From positions 1,116,001 through 1,180,000 of the forward strand of contig CBDBZX010000002.1 of assembly GCA_965213645.1 (NCBI GenBank): 64,000 nucleotides of DNA, in the 5' to 3' direction. Source of the DNA: CBDBZX01 sp965213645. Lineage in GTDB: Bacteria > Deinococcota > Deinococci > Deinococcales > Trueperaceae. Under the pieces are notes generated by a model. That model had not been told where the DNA came from and did not search any database. It worked only from the letters and a program-made list of their open reading frames with translations. Made by a program: the position numbers and the translations under genes. This document shows, in pieces, positions 8,048 to 16,007 of this stretch (the first letter of the stretch is position 1; each line of letters opens with the position of its first letter).

Positions 8048-9055
8048 ATGAACCAAACGCAATCTGAGGCCGTATTAAAGAATGTGTCAGAAGTGGATGT
8101 CGTCATCGTCGGCGGCGGCCCGGCGGGTCTCACCGCAGGTATTTATGCGGGGCGCGGTCAACTGAACGCGGTCATCTTAGAAAAAGGTCTCCCCGGTGGG
8201 CAAATCGCCCAAACGCAAGAGGTCGAGAATTACCCAGGTTTCGACGAAGTCGTGAGCGGCCCCGAGCTGTCGCAGAGGATGGTACGCCAAGCCGAGAAGT
8301 TCGGCGCGACAATCCAGATGGAAGAGGTTTTAGGCGTCGAGCAGCGCGGCGCGGACTTCTTGGTTAAAGGTTACGACCAAACCTACAGAGCCAAAGCGGT
8401 CATCATCGCTACGGGCGCAAATCCGCGCCGCTTGGGGGTGCCCGGTGAAGACGAATTCTACGGGCGCGGCGTCTCGACCTGCGCGACGTGCGACGGCTTT
8501 TTCTATCGTGGCAAAGAGGTCATCGTCGTAGGCGGTGGTGACGCGGCGGTTGAAGAGGGGATGTTCTTAACCAAATTTGCCGATAAAGTTACCGTCGTTC
8601 ATAGACGCGGCGAGCTCCGCGCCAACGGCGAGGCGCAAAAGCGAGCTTTTGCCAACCCCAAGATGCACTGGATTTGGAATACTGTGGTCGAAGAGGTCTT
8701 GGGCGATGATCAGGTTACAGGCGTGCGGGCGACCAACACCGAGACGAGTGAAGAGAGTGTTTTGAGCGCCGACGGCGTCTTTATCTACATCGGTCACGTG
8801 CCGAACACCAAGTATTTAGAAGATTTGGTGCAACTACGTGAAAGCGGCTATATCGACGTGAGAGACGAAATCTATACGAACGTCGAGGGGCTTTTTGCGG
8901 CGGGTGACGTGGCCGACGAGGTGTACCGGCAGCTCGGTACAAGCGTTGGCGCAGGCACGCGGGCGGCGATGGCGGCGGAGCGTTACTTAGCGGAGCGCGA
9001 GGCAAACGTAGAAATCTCTACCTCGGAAGCGGATGTGGTGAGCGCCGCGTCCTAA
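8048..9055 (+). CDS. trxB: Thioredoxin reductase
   Basis: A 335-residue flavoprotein that reduces thioredoxin with NADPH. The FAD motif GGGPAGLTAGIYAGR is near residue 22, the redox-active CATC at C145-C148 (STCATCDGFF), and the NADPH motif VVGGGDAAVEEGMF follows. FAAGDVAD near the C-terminus is the second FAD contact. The ATG at 8048 is chosen because a perfect AGGAGG lies at 8037-8042. Length and motif order are normal for the family. A terminator follows, so it is a single-gene unit. It would support NrdJ and general thiol redox balance. Confidence 0.96.
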   Translation: MNQTQSEAVLKNVSEVDVVIVGGGPAGLTAGIYAGRGQLNAVILEKGLPGGQIAQTQEVENYPGFDEVVSGPELSQRMVRQAEKFGATIQMEEVLGVEQRGADFLVKGYDQTYRAKAVIIATGANPRRLGVPGEDEFYGRGVSTCATCDGFFYRGKEVIVVGGGDAAVEEGMFLTKFADKVTVVHRRGELRANGEAQKRAFANPKMHWIWNTVVEEVLGDDQVTGVRATNTETSEESVLSADGVFIYIGHVPNTKYLEDLVQLRESGYIDVRDEIYTNVEGLFAAGDVADEVYRQLGTSVGAGTRAAMAAERYLAEREANVEISTSEADVVSAAS

Positions 9056-9075
9056 CCGCATCTTTACGCGATGTG

Positions 9076-9106
9076 CACGGATTCTTGGGGGGGGTCCGTG
9101 TTTTTT
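9076..9106 (+). terminator. Rho-independent terminator of trxB
   Basis: CACGGA (9076-9081) pairs with TCCGTG (9095-9100) and is followed by six T. The loop of 13 nt is G-rich. Confidence 0.65.
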
Positions 9107-9212
9107 GTGGTTGGGGCTCGAGCGTATCAGGAGGAAAATACATTTGTGCTGAGGTGATATGCAATTCTCGGTAGGAGGATTACCCACCGCGATGATGTGT
9201 TCTTTACAAAAT

Positions 9213-9249
9213 AACCTCAAGGTTGTATATTGCTCATAGGTTGTAACCT
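9213..9249. promoter_or_regulatory. Twin palindromes upstream of the split higB (operator candidates)
   Basis: AACCTCAAGGTT (9213-9224) and AGGTTGTAACCT (9238-9249) are two AACCT/AGGTT palindromes 25 bp apart. They end 14 nt before the original toxin start at 9264. This fits an operator at which HigA-type antitoxins repress their own operon. Confidence 0.55.
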
Positions 9250-9285
9250 GCTACGATAGTTGAATGCCTAGACCTCTTGCAAAAG

Positions 9286-10125
9286 TCAGAAGTCGAGATT
9301 GGCGTTAATGAGCCCGGCGATGAGGTTAAAGCGCAAAGAGAAGCGCTTGCGCCTATTGTGGTAAGTTTCCTTGAGAATGCGCCAGACCTTGAGCGAACGA
9401 ATCACATCCAGTCAAGCTGGACGAACGGTGTTCTACCGCAATGCGGAAGCGTCCTAGCGCCCGGTCGTGTTGTTTGTCTTCGTCACTAAGCTCACCGCCT
9501 TTAGGCTTTTTGATGGGCAAGCAAGTCTGCGGGTGACGTGAGGCGAGACCTTGGTAGCCGCTATCAGCGACGTACCAGACTTCGGGCTTACACCTAGGGG
9601 CTGTTTCTTTGAACAGCGCGTAGTCGTGCTTAGGTCCTTTCGCGTGCGCTGTAGAGAGAATCTCCGTACTGCTCGCGTCTACCAAAACTTGACTTTTCAG
9701 GGTGTGGCGCTGCTTTTTTCCGCTAAAGTAACGTCGCTCCTTTTTTTGGGCTTCTCAATAGGCGTCTCGGTGACATCAACCAAGACGACAGTCCACTCAG
9801 TCTCTTCCACCTCGCGCCTTTTAGGTAAGCTGAACTTGCCTGAAGCGATGAGCACGTCTTCAGTCCGCGTAATGATCCGGTTTGCTGTAGATTCGTGAAG
9901 TCCGTAACTCGCCGCGATGTGAAACTGTGTCCTGTATTCGCGCCAGTACGACAGCGCTAAGAGCAGCTTGTCCTCCAAGCTGAGTTTGCTCGTGCGTCCC
10001 GCCTTCTTCTTCTGACGTTCAGCTTCTCGTAAAACGTCGAGCATCTGTTTGAACACCCCAGGCTTGACGCCTGTTAAGCGTCTGAACCCTTCTGGCGTTA
10101 GTCCTCTAACCTCTTCGTATCGCAT
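9286..10125 (-). pseudogene. IS5-like DDE transposase (two frames, 28-bp insertion in the 3' part)
   Basis: The first frame (10125-9697) is the helix-turn-helix half. The second (to 9353) is the DDE half with YVADSGYQGL and LPIKKPKGGELSDEDK. They join by a -1 shift at seven A on the minus strand (9741-9747), after which KKERRYFSGKKQRHTLKSQ is read; such shifts are programmed in this IS group. Near the end a 28-bp insertion (9400-9427) breaks the frame. Removing it joins VEHRS to LKVWRILKETYHNRRKRF and leads to a stop at 9286, touching the terminal repeat. The copy is therefore probably inactive. Confidence 0.8.
9394..9427. repeat. 22-bp palindromic insert flanked by 6-bp direct repeats
   Basis: CGAACG at 9394-9399 and again at 9422-9427 flank a 22-bp insert containing CCAGTCAAGCTGG. 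The 28-bp excess exactly accounts for the frame break in the transposase. Relatives of the insert lie in H1 (38068) and H2 (54914). Confidence 0.8.
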
Positions 10126-10520
10126 AGCCTTACTTTGCAGCTATATGTCTACTTTTGCAAGAGGTCTCCTTATGTCGTCAACGTCTCTGAAGAATTCGAA
10201 GACTGGTTCGATACCTTAGAGAAGGGGCTTCGGCGGACGATCACGGCCCACGTTCAGCTACTGGAGGAGAAAGGTCCTCAGCTCGGACGGCCTCAGGCTG
10301 ACACATTGGAGGGGTCAAAACTGAGCAACTTGAAAGAGCTGCGGGTGCAGTATCGAGGAGAACCCTACCGCATCCTCTATGCGTTTGACCCCAAACGTGA
10401 AGCGCTCTTACTAGTTGGTGGTAATAAGGCTAGAGATAAACGCTGGTACAAGCGAATGATACCCATAGCTGAAGCAATCTTTGCCCGGCACTTGGGAACG
10501 CTCGATTAGGAGGCGTAGCG

Positions 10521-10877
10521 ATGGCAAAGCCGTTTAGCGAATTAACGAAAGACTTCACCGCCGAAGATTGGCGAATCGTTGAGAAGGAAAAGCAAATCCT
10601 CTTTCTCGAATATGAAGTCATCTCCCAGCTGCGCAAAGATCAGGAGCTGACCCAAAAGGAACTAGCTGATATTCTGGACATCAGGCAAGCCGCCATTTCC
10701 AAACTCGAGAACCAAGAGGATATTTTGATTCAGACGCTGCAACGCTACATAGAAGCTTTAGGCGGTGAGCTAGAGGTGCGGGCCAAGTTCCCGGACCGGG
10801 AGGTAGTGCTCACACAGTTCATGCAGAAGAAGGCGTTGGAAGAGGTGCAGGCGGTGGCGGAAGGAACGCGAGTTTAA
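10521..10877 (+). CDS. HigA-like XRE-family antitoxin
   Basis: A 118-residue protein with an HTH_XRE domain: LRKDQELTQKELADILDIRQAAISKLEN at about residues 37-64. It should neutralise the upstream HigB-like toxin and repress the operon at the twin palindromes near 9213-9249. RBS AGGAGG at 10508-10513 and a start 11 nt after the toxin stop show the pair was co-transcribed. With the toxin split, the gene is now cut off from its original promoter by the 898-bp element. Confidence 0.85.
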   Translation: MAKPFSELTKDFTAEDWRIVEKEKQILFLEYEVISQLRKDQELTQKELADILDIRQAAISKLENQEDILIQTLQRYIEALGGELEVRAKFPDREVVLTQFMQKKALEEVQAVAEGTRV

Positions 10878-10962
10878 TAAACTGTTTTGTGCGATGGGTA
10901 GTGGAGTAAAGTATAGCGCAATACTCCATCTATAGTCAGAAAAGTAGGTCAAATCGGTATCT

Positions 10963-11931
10963 ATGTCTCTTACAGATTTTCTAAAAAGAATCGACGATGA
11001 AGTAACAACGGTTAATTCCTCAGATTTTGAGATCGAAATTTACGACACTGAAAAAGTTCCTAGTTTCGATGATTCCTATATCACCTATGACAACCTTGAC
11101 GATAAAGTAAAACGCTGCAAGAGGCTTGAAAGTTGCGTCTTGTATGTTGATATTAGAGGGTCGGCGAATCTCAATGCATCAAAAAGAGCATGGACGCTGG
11201 CCCGAGTTTACTCCTCTTTCGTGCGTAGCATGATAGCGGCTGCTCGCTATTATGGAGGTCACGTAAGGAATATTATCGGTGATCGCGTCATGGTGATTTT
11301 TGATAAGGAAAACTGCTTTACCAATGCTGTTAATACCGCAGTTTTGATGAACACCATTGCACACCATATCATTAGTAAGCGTGTTAGCGGTTTTGATTTT
11401 AAGTGTGGAATTGGGATTGACTACGGACAGATGCTTGTTACCAAAGCCGGAGCCATTAGGCGCGGTGAAGAACGCGAATTCTATAGGTCACTCGTTTGGT
11501 TGGGGCGTCCCGCCAATGTCGCCTCTCGACTAACGGACATAGCTAATAAAACTACCTATTCAACTACAACTACACCGATAGTTATGGAAGGTCACAAATA
11601 TTCATGGTCTGATGATTGGACATGGTACGAGTGGTCTCATGATTATTTCCTCGATCAACTGGAAGTGGTTTATTCTTCACATCAGCTTAAACACAAAGAC
11701 TCGACATTTCGATCATTTTTCAAATCTTCAAGGGACAGTACTACGTCTTTCTCTTATAGACCAATTCTGATGACAGATGAAGTTTATCAAGGTTACAAGC
11801 GTAACAATCCTAATGCAGATGCTATTAAAAAGGGATGGTGGGTAAAGCAGTATCCTGGTATTCCAGAATATAAAGGTGACATTTATGGAAGCAGTCTAAG
11901 TACACGACAAAAGCCTGAAAGCGCTGTGTAG
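10963..11931 (+). CDS. pycC: Pycsar-type class III nucleotidyl cyclase (C-terminus altered by IS)
   Basis: A 322-residue cyclase with one class III catalytic domain at about residues 55-200. The two metal-binding aspartates are D63 (YVDIRGSANL) and D107 (NIIGDRVMVIF). The transition-state Asn/Arg pair is N185 and R189 (GRPANVASRL). In Pycsar defence such cyclases make cCMP or cUMP on phage infection; the nucleotide used here cannot be told. The effector at 13056 completes the operon. The IS4-family element at 11896 replaced the last nine native residues with eleven from its end; the catalytic core is untouched. The gene is clearly richer in A+T than its neighbours, suggesting transfer. The Pycsar assignment rests mainly on the effector. 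Confidence 0.85.
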   Translation: MSLTDFLKRIDDEVTTVNSSDFEIEIYDTEKVPSFDDSYITYDNLDDKVKRCKRLESCVLYVDIRGSANLNASKRAWTLARVYSSFVRSMIAAARYYGGHVRNIIGDRVMVIFDKENCFTNAVNTAVLMNTIAHHIISKRVSGFDFKCGIGIDYGQMLVTKAGAIRRGEEREFYRSLVWLGRPANVASRLTDIANKTTYSTTTTPIVMEGHKYSWSDDWTWYEWSHDYFLDQLEVVYSSHQLKHKDSTFRSFFKSSRDSTTSFSYRPILMTDEVYQGYKRNNPNADAIKKGWWVKQYPGIPEYKGDIYGSSLSTRQKPESAV

Positions 11932-12942
11932 GAGCTTAGGGTCAAGGGAGAGGTTGGTGATCGCTCTGCGGATAAAGTCAAGCCCGAGCCGGAAGACAGA
12001 CCTTTCACGTCTACCGTGCGGCTTGATGCGAATAGGCTTGAGTCGGTGTTGCCAGTGACCGACTTTAAGCGCCCAGAGAAAGGCGAGACTAACCACAGCG
12101 ACCAGGGCGCTGAGGCGCTCGGTGTCCTTGAGGTGGGTATCTTCGAGGTTGAAGCCGCTCGACTTGAGGGCTTTGAAAAGAGACTCTATCTGCCACCTGT
12201 GGGCGTAAGCGCTCAAGGCTTTTCTAGGATTGCGGTTGGTCACAATGATGACGAGTTGCTGGTCACAGCTCCTAGTTGCAGCAACGGCAAGCTCACACCC
12301 ACAAATCTTGTAGCGGTGGTGGAGGCTTCGCGTTTGCAAGGGTTCAAGCTGCCGAAAAAAGGCTGCGAGTTGAAACCAGTTGTCAGCTAGGCTGTTTTCT
12401 CGGATGCGAATGGCAAAGGGAATGTTTTGGTCTATCAGGAACCCAAACCAGTCTTGACCAATGAACTCCCTATCTGCAAGTAAGACCTCTATGCGCTCAG
12501 GTTTGATGACCTCCAAAACCTGTTCGAGCAACTCAGTGCGCTCCAGTGTGTTCGAGTTGCCCTGTTTAGTCAGAAGAACGAACGCGAGGGGGATAGCGAT
12601 ACCTTCATCGACTAGAGCAATCATCAAAATATTGATGTTGAATACGCCAAACTTCCAGTTCGTTCTATCGACGCATAAGGTGTAACGCTGCTTGTCGAGA
12701 AGTTTGACTATGAAGCGCGTGAAGTGTGTCTCGTCAAGCTCCAGCTCAGCAAAGAACCGCTGCGCCCGTCTATACACAGAAGCCTCACATGCCCAGCTTT
12801 GCATAGTGCTGACCACGCGCTTGAGATTGACCGTCCTCGCCTCGACAATACCCAGCATCAACATGCTCAGAAACGTGAGCCTCGACTTGTGCAAGTTGAC
12901 ACCTACTTCTTTCAACGCTTCGACTAATCCAGTATGCTTCAT
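11896..12942 (-). CDS. IS4-family DDE transposase
   Basis: A 348-residue transposase with the IS4 catalytic triad: D in CVDRTNWKFG, D in LLADREFIG, and the YREK signature in YAHRWQIESLFKALK. The frame ends at the first base of the element, so the left terminal repeat is also the 3' end of the gene. The ATG at 12942 follows a GGAGAA sequence. All family motifs are present and the length is typical, so it may be active. Confidence 0.9.
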   Translation of the reverse strand: MKHTGLVEALKEVGVNLHKSRLTFLSMLMLGIVEARTVNLKRVVSTMQSWACEASVYRRAQRFFAELELDETHFTRFIVKLLDKQRYTLCVDRTNWKFGVFNINILMIALVDEGIAIPLAFVLLTKQGNSNTLERTELLEQVLEVIKPERIEVLLADREFIGQDWFGFLIDQNIPFAIRIRENSLADNWFQLAAFFRQLEPLQTRSLHHRYKICGCELAVAATRSCDQQLVIIVTNRNPRKALSAYAHRWQIESLFKALKSSGFNLEDTHLKDTERLSALVAVVSLAFLWALKVGHWQHRLKPIRIKPHGRRERSVFRLGLDFIRRAITNLSLDPKLLHSAFRLLSCT

Positions 12943-13020
12943 TTGAGTTCTCCTTCGTTTAGCTACGCACTAAACATTCTTCAGGGAGAACTCCTTTTTG
13001 TAAAATTGTCGTGTACTAAG
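11896..13020 (-). mobile_element. IS4-family insertion sequence (1125 bp, apparently intact)
   Basis: Terminal inverted repeats CTAAGTACACGACAA (11896-11910) and its complement at 13006-13020 agree in 14 of 15 positions. A 9-bp duplication flanks them and a full transposase gene lies inside, antisense to the interrupted operon. It looks recent: the duplication is perfect and the transposase has no frame break. Confidence 0.9.
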
Positions 13021-13055
13021 GGAAGCAGTATTCATAATACGGCAGTAAACGAGGT

Positions 13056-13607
13056 ATGAATAATGAAGCAGATTTACAGATTCAGTCTATTTTCAACAAT
13101 GTAAATGATTGGTTGAAATTTGCCGAAGCTAAAAATGGCGCAATCGCTGCGGTGAACGTTGCGTTGATCGTCGGGATAATCCCGTTCTTGAGTGGTGAAC
13201 AAAAAGCTGACTGGCTACAGTTCTATCTCATAATGATGGTTGTTTTCTCCGGCATCTCTTTCCTCGTTGCGCTAGCATCTTTTTTGCCTACTACCCAAAC
13301 GCCCCATCTGGACAGGCTTCCGCAACCCAACGAGACTAGTAATTTGCTTTTCTTTGGCTATATAGCTAACCACAGTGTGGATAGTTACGTAGAAGTTTTG
13401 AAAGTAACATTGGGGGAGAATACCGAACCCTCTAAGTTAGGTAGGGCATACATAGAGCAAGCAATAGCGAATTCAAGAATAGCTATCAAGAAATATGACT
13501 ATTTTGCCGCTTCTCTCTTTTTTCTTGCCACAGCATTGGTAACTCTGCCTGGTCTACTGGTTTTTCTGCTCATGGTATTCATAGCTAAAAAATTTCGACT
13601 TCTATAG
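13056..13607 (+). CDS. pycTM: Pycsar membrane effector (DUF5706-like)
   Basis: A 183-residue protein with three predicted membrane helices: about 29-46, 55-77 and 149-176. It has the layout of Pycsar effector domains: a helix starting AEAKNGAIAAVNVAL, a second helix ending in a proline (SFLP), a soluble part with NLLFFGYIA and SYVEVLKVTL, and KKYDYFAAS leading into the last helix. In known systems the cyclic pyrimidine nucleotide binds the soluble part and the membrane domain damages the inner membrane, stopping phage growth. The ATG overlaps by ATGA the stop (13057-13059) that the cyclase frame has once the IS is removed, so the two were translationally coupled. The IS now separates them and may silence the effector. 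Confidence 0.85.
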   Translation: MNNEADLQIQSIFNNVNDWLKFAEAKNGAIAAVNVALIVGIIPFLSGEQKADWLQFYLIMMVVFSGISFLVALASFLPTTQTPHLDRLPQPNETSNLLFFGYIANHSVDSYVEVLKVTLGENTEPSKLGRAYIEQAIANSRIAIKKYDYFAASLFFLATALVTLPGLLVFLLMVFIAKKFRLL

Positions 13608-13862
13608 AAGTGAAACACTCCTAGCAAAAGCGTTACAGATTTAGTCCACCTGAACCTGGTAAAGACCCTATAGCGGAATTTTTGCTTGTCATTTTTGAAG
13701 CAAAAGGTATCACTTCTGTTTTGTGGGCGGCGAAATCTTTCCCAGGGAAGCGGCAGTAAGTCTAGGTCATTACTCGAGCAGCCTCTTTCCCCAATTTTTC
13801 ATGCGACTCAAAATGTGAAGATTCTTGCAGCGTTTCCCCCGCGCTTCTCACAACTCACTAGG

Positions 13863-13868
13863 TATACT
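13863..13868 (+). promoter_or_regulatory. -10 box TATACT for leaderless lptF
   Basis: TATACT ends 7 nt before the GTG at 13876, with no Shine-Dalgarno sequence between. This places transcription start at or next to the start codon. Confidence 0.6.
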
Positions 13869-13875
13869 GCGTGTC

Positions 13876-14937
13876 GTGTTTAAGTTGCGCTTAGCGGGCT
13901 ACGTGCTGCGCGAAACGACTTGGCTCTACGCTTTCGGCGTCGCCGCGTTCTGCCTGCTCCTCTCCATCGATACGTTAACCGTATGGGCTAGTTACCTCTT
14001 AGAGCAAGACGCCACGCTCCTCGACGTGGGCCGTTTGATGCTCTACCAAACGCCCTTCTTCTTGCACATCTCGCTGCCGATTGCAGCGGTTTTCGCCGTG
14101 CTCCTAGCGACGGGTCGCCTCGCTAAAGACTCCGAGCTGAAAGCGGCCTATTCGCTGGGCGTGCCGCCCTTTTCGCTCTTAGGGCCGCTGCTTTTTTTTG
14201 GCCTCGCGGTGAGCGTTATCGCAGTGGTGAATAACGGCTACTTGGAGCCGAGAGGTGAAATCGCCCAGGAGGAACTCGTCGCGTCGTTTTACAACGCGCG
14301 TCCGTCGGCGGAGACACAGCGCGACGCCTCGTTTACGCAGGAGGAAGGCGTCTACTACGCCGCCCGCATCCGCGCCGACGAAGCAGACCGGACCAGAGCG
14401 GGGCTGAGCGGCGTCTTGATCTACCGCGACGACGGTACGCTCCTGACTGCCCAAAACGGCACGTGGGATAGCGTCGCGAAGACCTGGACGCTCGATAACG
14501 TCGAGATTTTGCCGAGCGAAGGTCTACCCGGTTCAGCGGCGCAGATGACCTTGCCCTTCGATTTGGACAACGACGCCGCGACGAACCTAGCCGAGTCGGA
14601 AAAGCTCACCTTGGGCGAGCTGTGGGGCCGCATTCAGAGCGCGGGCGCGGCAGGTGGCGACCTGCGCAACGACCTCTTCAACTTCCACCAGCGTTTAGCC
14701 GACGCTTTTAGCGCCGCGATTTTCGTACTGATTGCGGGTGCGTTGGGGCTGCACATTCGCGGGCGCAGTGCGGGCTTTGCCTGGACGATTGTGCTGCTGG
14801 TGCTCTTCTTCGCGCTCTGGACCTTGTCAGAAAACCTCTTCGAACAGGGGGTCTTTTCGCCGATTGTGGCGGCGTGGTTTACGAGTGCGGTGATCGGGCT
14901 GGTTGGGCTCGGTGTGGCGGCGGTGCGGCTCAGATGA
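13876..14937 (+). CDS. lptF: LptF/LptG-family permease (first copy)
   Basis: A 353-residue inner-membrane protein of the LptF/LptG family, the membrane part of the ABC transporter that pulls lipopolysaccharide-like lipids toward the outer membrane. Two helices each flank the N-terminal TTWLYAFGVAAF region and the C-terminal LIAGALGLHIRG region. The segment RLAKDSELKAAYSLGV is the conserved coupling loop. A periplasmic beta-jellyroll lies between. A GTG 7 nt after the TATACT box is chosen as start; TTG 13825 is possible but lies upstream of that box. The stop overlaps the next start by ATGA. Confidence 0.88.
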   Translation: MFKLRLAGYVLRETTWLYAFGVAAFCLLLSIDTLTVWASYLLEQDATLLDVGRLMLYQTPFFLHISLPIAAVFAVLLATGRLAKDSELKAAYSLGVPPFSLLGPLLFFGLAVSVIAVVNNGYLEPRGEIAQEELVASFYNARPSAETQRDASFTQEEGVYYAARIRADEADRTRAGLSGVLIYRDDGTLLTAQNGTWDSVAKTWTLDNVEILPSEGLPGSAAQMTLPFDLDNDAATNLAESEKLTLGELWGRIQSAGAAGGDLRNDLFNFHQRLADAFSAAIFVLIAGALGLHIRGRSAGFAWTIVLLVLFFALWTLSENLFEQGVFSPIVAAWFTSAVIGLVGLGVAAVRLR

Positions 14938-16007
14938 ACAAACGCTTCAGCTTCTACCTCATCCGCGAAATCTTACCTCTTTATGCAGCGGGCTTTACCG
15001 CGCTCCTGATTTTGCTTTTAGGCGCGTACCTCTTGGATATTTTGGCGGGGGCGATCTCGAGAGGCGTCAGCCCCGCTTTAGTCGCCGAGTTCTTGCTCTA
15101 CAGCCTGCCGAGCGCGGCGGGCATGGGCATCCCTTTAGCGCTGCTGTTCGCCGCGCTTTTAGGCATTACCCGCTTAAACCAGGACAGCGAAATCAAGGCG
15201 GGGCTCCTCTTGGGACTCAGTCCTAAGCAGTTCTTGATTCCCCTCTTACTCTTAGGGCTCGCCGTGAGCGCGGTCAGCTTTATCAACAACGAGTTGATCG
15301 TCCCCTGGAGCGACCAGCAGGCGCAAGAGGTCCAAAAAGATATTTTGATTCAGAGCCCACAGGCGTTGGTCGAAGCGGGCAACTTCTTCACCGACGCGCT
15401 AGGTCGCAGCGTCTACATCGAGAGTTTGGAGCCGGGCGGCAACGTGAATGGCGTGACCGTCATCCAACCCGAAAACTCACTTGGTCCCAAAGAGGTCATC
15501 CGCGCCGAGCGCGGTGTGCTGGACGAAGCAGCGGGCGTGTGGCGCTTGGAGGGGATTCGCTTCGTGAAGTACCGCCAGGGTCAGCCTATCTTGGACGCGC
15601 CCGCAGAAACGGCGACCCTGCCCGTGCGCAACTTGGCGACCAGCAACCTCGAGACGCCCGACCTCACCAAGCTGCCGATGGGCGAGCTTTTGTCCCGCAT
15701 TCGCAATAGCAGCGGCTTTCAGCAGAGCGCCGAGTGGACGGCGCTGCACCGCAAGTTTGCCGAGCCTCTAGCGGCGACTGCCTTTGCTGTCTTCGCCCTT
15801 GCCATTGGGCTCTACAGCTTCCGCCGCAACTTCGGCCTGGGGCTCGTCTCGGTGCTCTTTCTGACCTTTATCTACTACGCGGTGTGGAGCGTCTCGAAGC
15901 TCTTGGGCGCACAGGGGACGATTCCTGCGTATGTGGCGGGCTGGCTGCCCGTCGCGCTCTATGCTCTAGCGGCGAGTGTACTGTTAGCGCTTAGCTGGAG
16001 GCGGTAG
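14934..16007 (+). CDS. lptG: LptF/LptG-family permease (second copy)
   Basis: A 357-residue partner of the preceding permease with the same plan: N-terminal helices, coupling loop RLNQDSEIKAGLLLGLSPKQ, a periplasmic jellyroll (about 130-250) and C-terminal helices with FALAIGLYSFRRNFGLG. The heterodimer would work with an LptB ATPase that is not in this window. ATG 14934 overlaps the lptF stop by 4 nt, and the stop overlaps the GTG of the next gene by 1 nt, so all three genes are coupled. Confidence 0.88.
   Translation: MNKRFSFYLIREILPLYAAGFTALLILLLGAYLLDILAGAISRGVSPALVAEFLLYSLPSAAGMGIPLALLFAALLGITRLNQDSEIKAGLLLGLSPKQFLIPLLLLGLAVSAVSFINNELIVPWSDQQAQEVQKDILIQSPQALVEAGNFFTDALGRSVYIESLEPGGNVNGVTVIQPENSLGPKEVIRAERGVLDEAAGVWRLEGIRFVKYRQGQPILDAPAETATLPVRNLATSNLETPDLTKLPMGELLSRIRNSSGFQQSAEWTALHRKFAEPLAATAFAVFALAIGLYSFRRNFGLGLVSVLFLTFIYYAVWSVSKLLGAQGTIPAYVAGWLPVALYALAASVLLALSWRR

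Larger units (their letters stand above)
9270..10167 (-). mobile_element. IS5-like insertion sequence (898 bp, 3-bp target duplication)
   Basis: Perfect 17-bp terminal inverted repeats: AGACCTCTTGCAAAAGT at 9270-9286, and its complement at 10151-10167. They are flanked by direct repeats CCT (9267-9269 and 10168-10170). The transposase is encoded on the minus strand in two frames. A 156-bp derivative with nearly the same ends lies at 39341-39496. Confidence 0.9.
9264..10509 (+). pseudogene. HigB/RelE-like toxin gene split by an insertion sequence
   Basis: The toxin (Gp49/HigB-like mRNA interferase of the RelE superfamily) is interrupted after codon 2. ATG CCT at 9264-9269 is followed by the insertion 9270-10167 and a repeated CCT at 10168-10170, after which the frame runs YVVNVSEEFEDWFDTLEKG to 10509. 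Removing the element and one CCT gives an intact toxin of about 116 residues. ELRVQYRGEPYRILYAFDP and GNKARDKRWYKRMIP are the conserved core. A TTG at 10135 inside the element end could start a 124-residue version with an altered N-terminus, so toxin activity is not excluded. The antitoxin gene follows after 11 nt. Confidence 0.85.
11887..13029. repeat. 9-bp target duplication flanking the IS4-family element
   Basis: GGAAGCAGT occurs at 11887-11895 and at 13021-13029, directly outside the terminal repeats of the element. Deleting the element and one copy rejoins the cyclase frame. Confidence 0.9.

Noticed and set aside
13620..13745. Possible gene fragment (frame reading PPEPGKDPIAEFLLVIF)
   Set aside because: No start codon, no recognised family, and it lies in AT-rich DNA where short open frames arise by chance.
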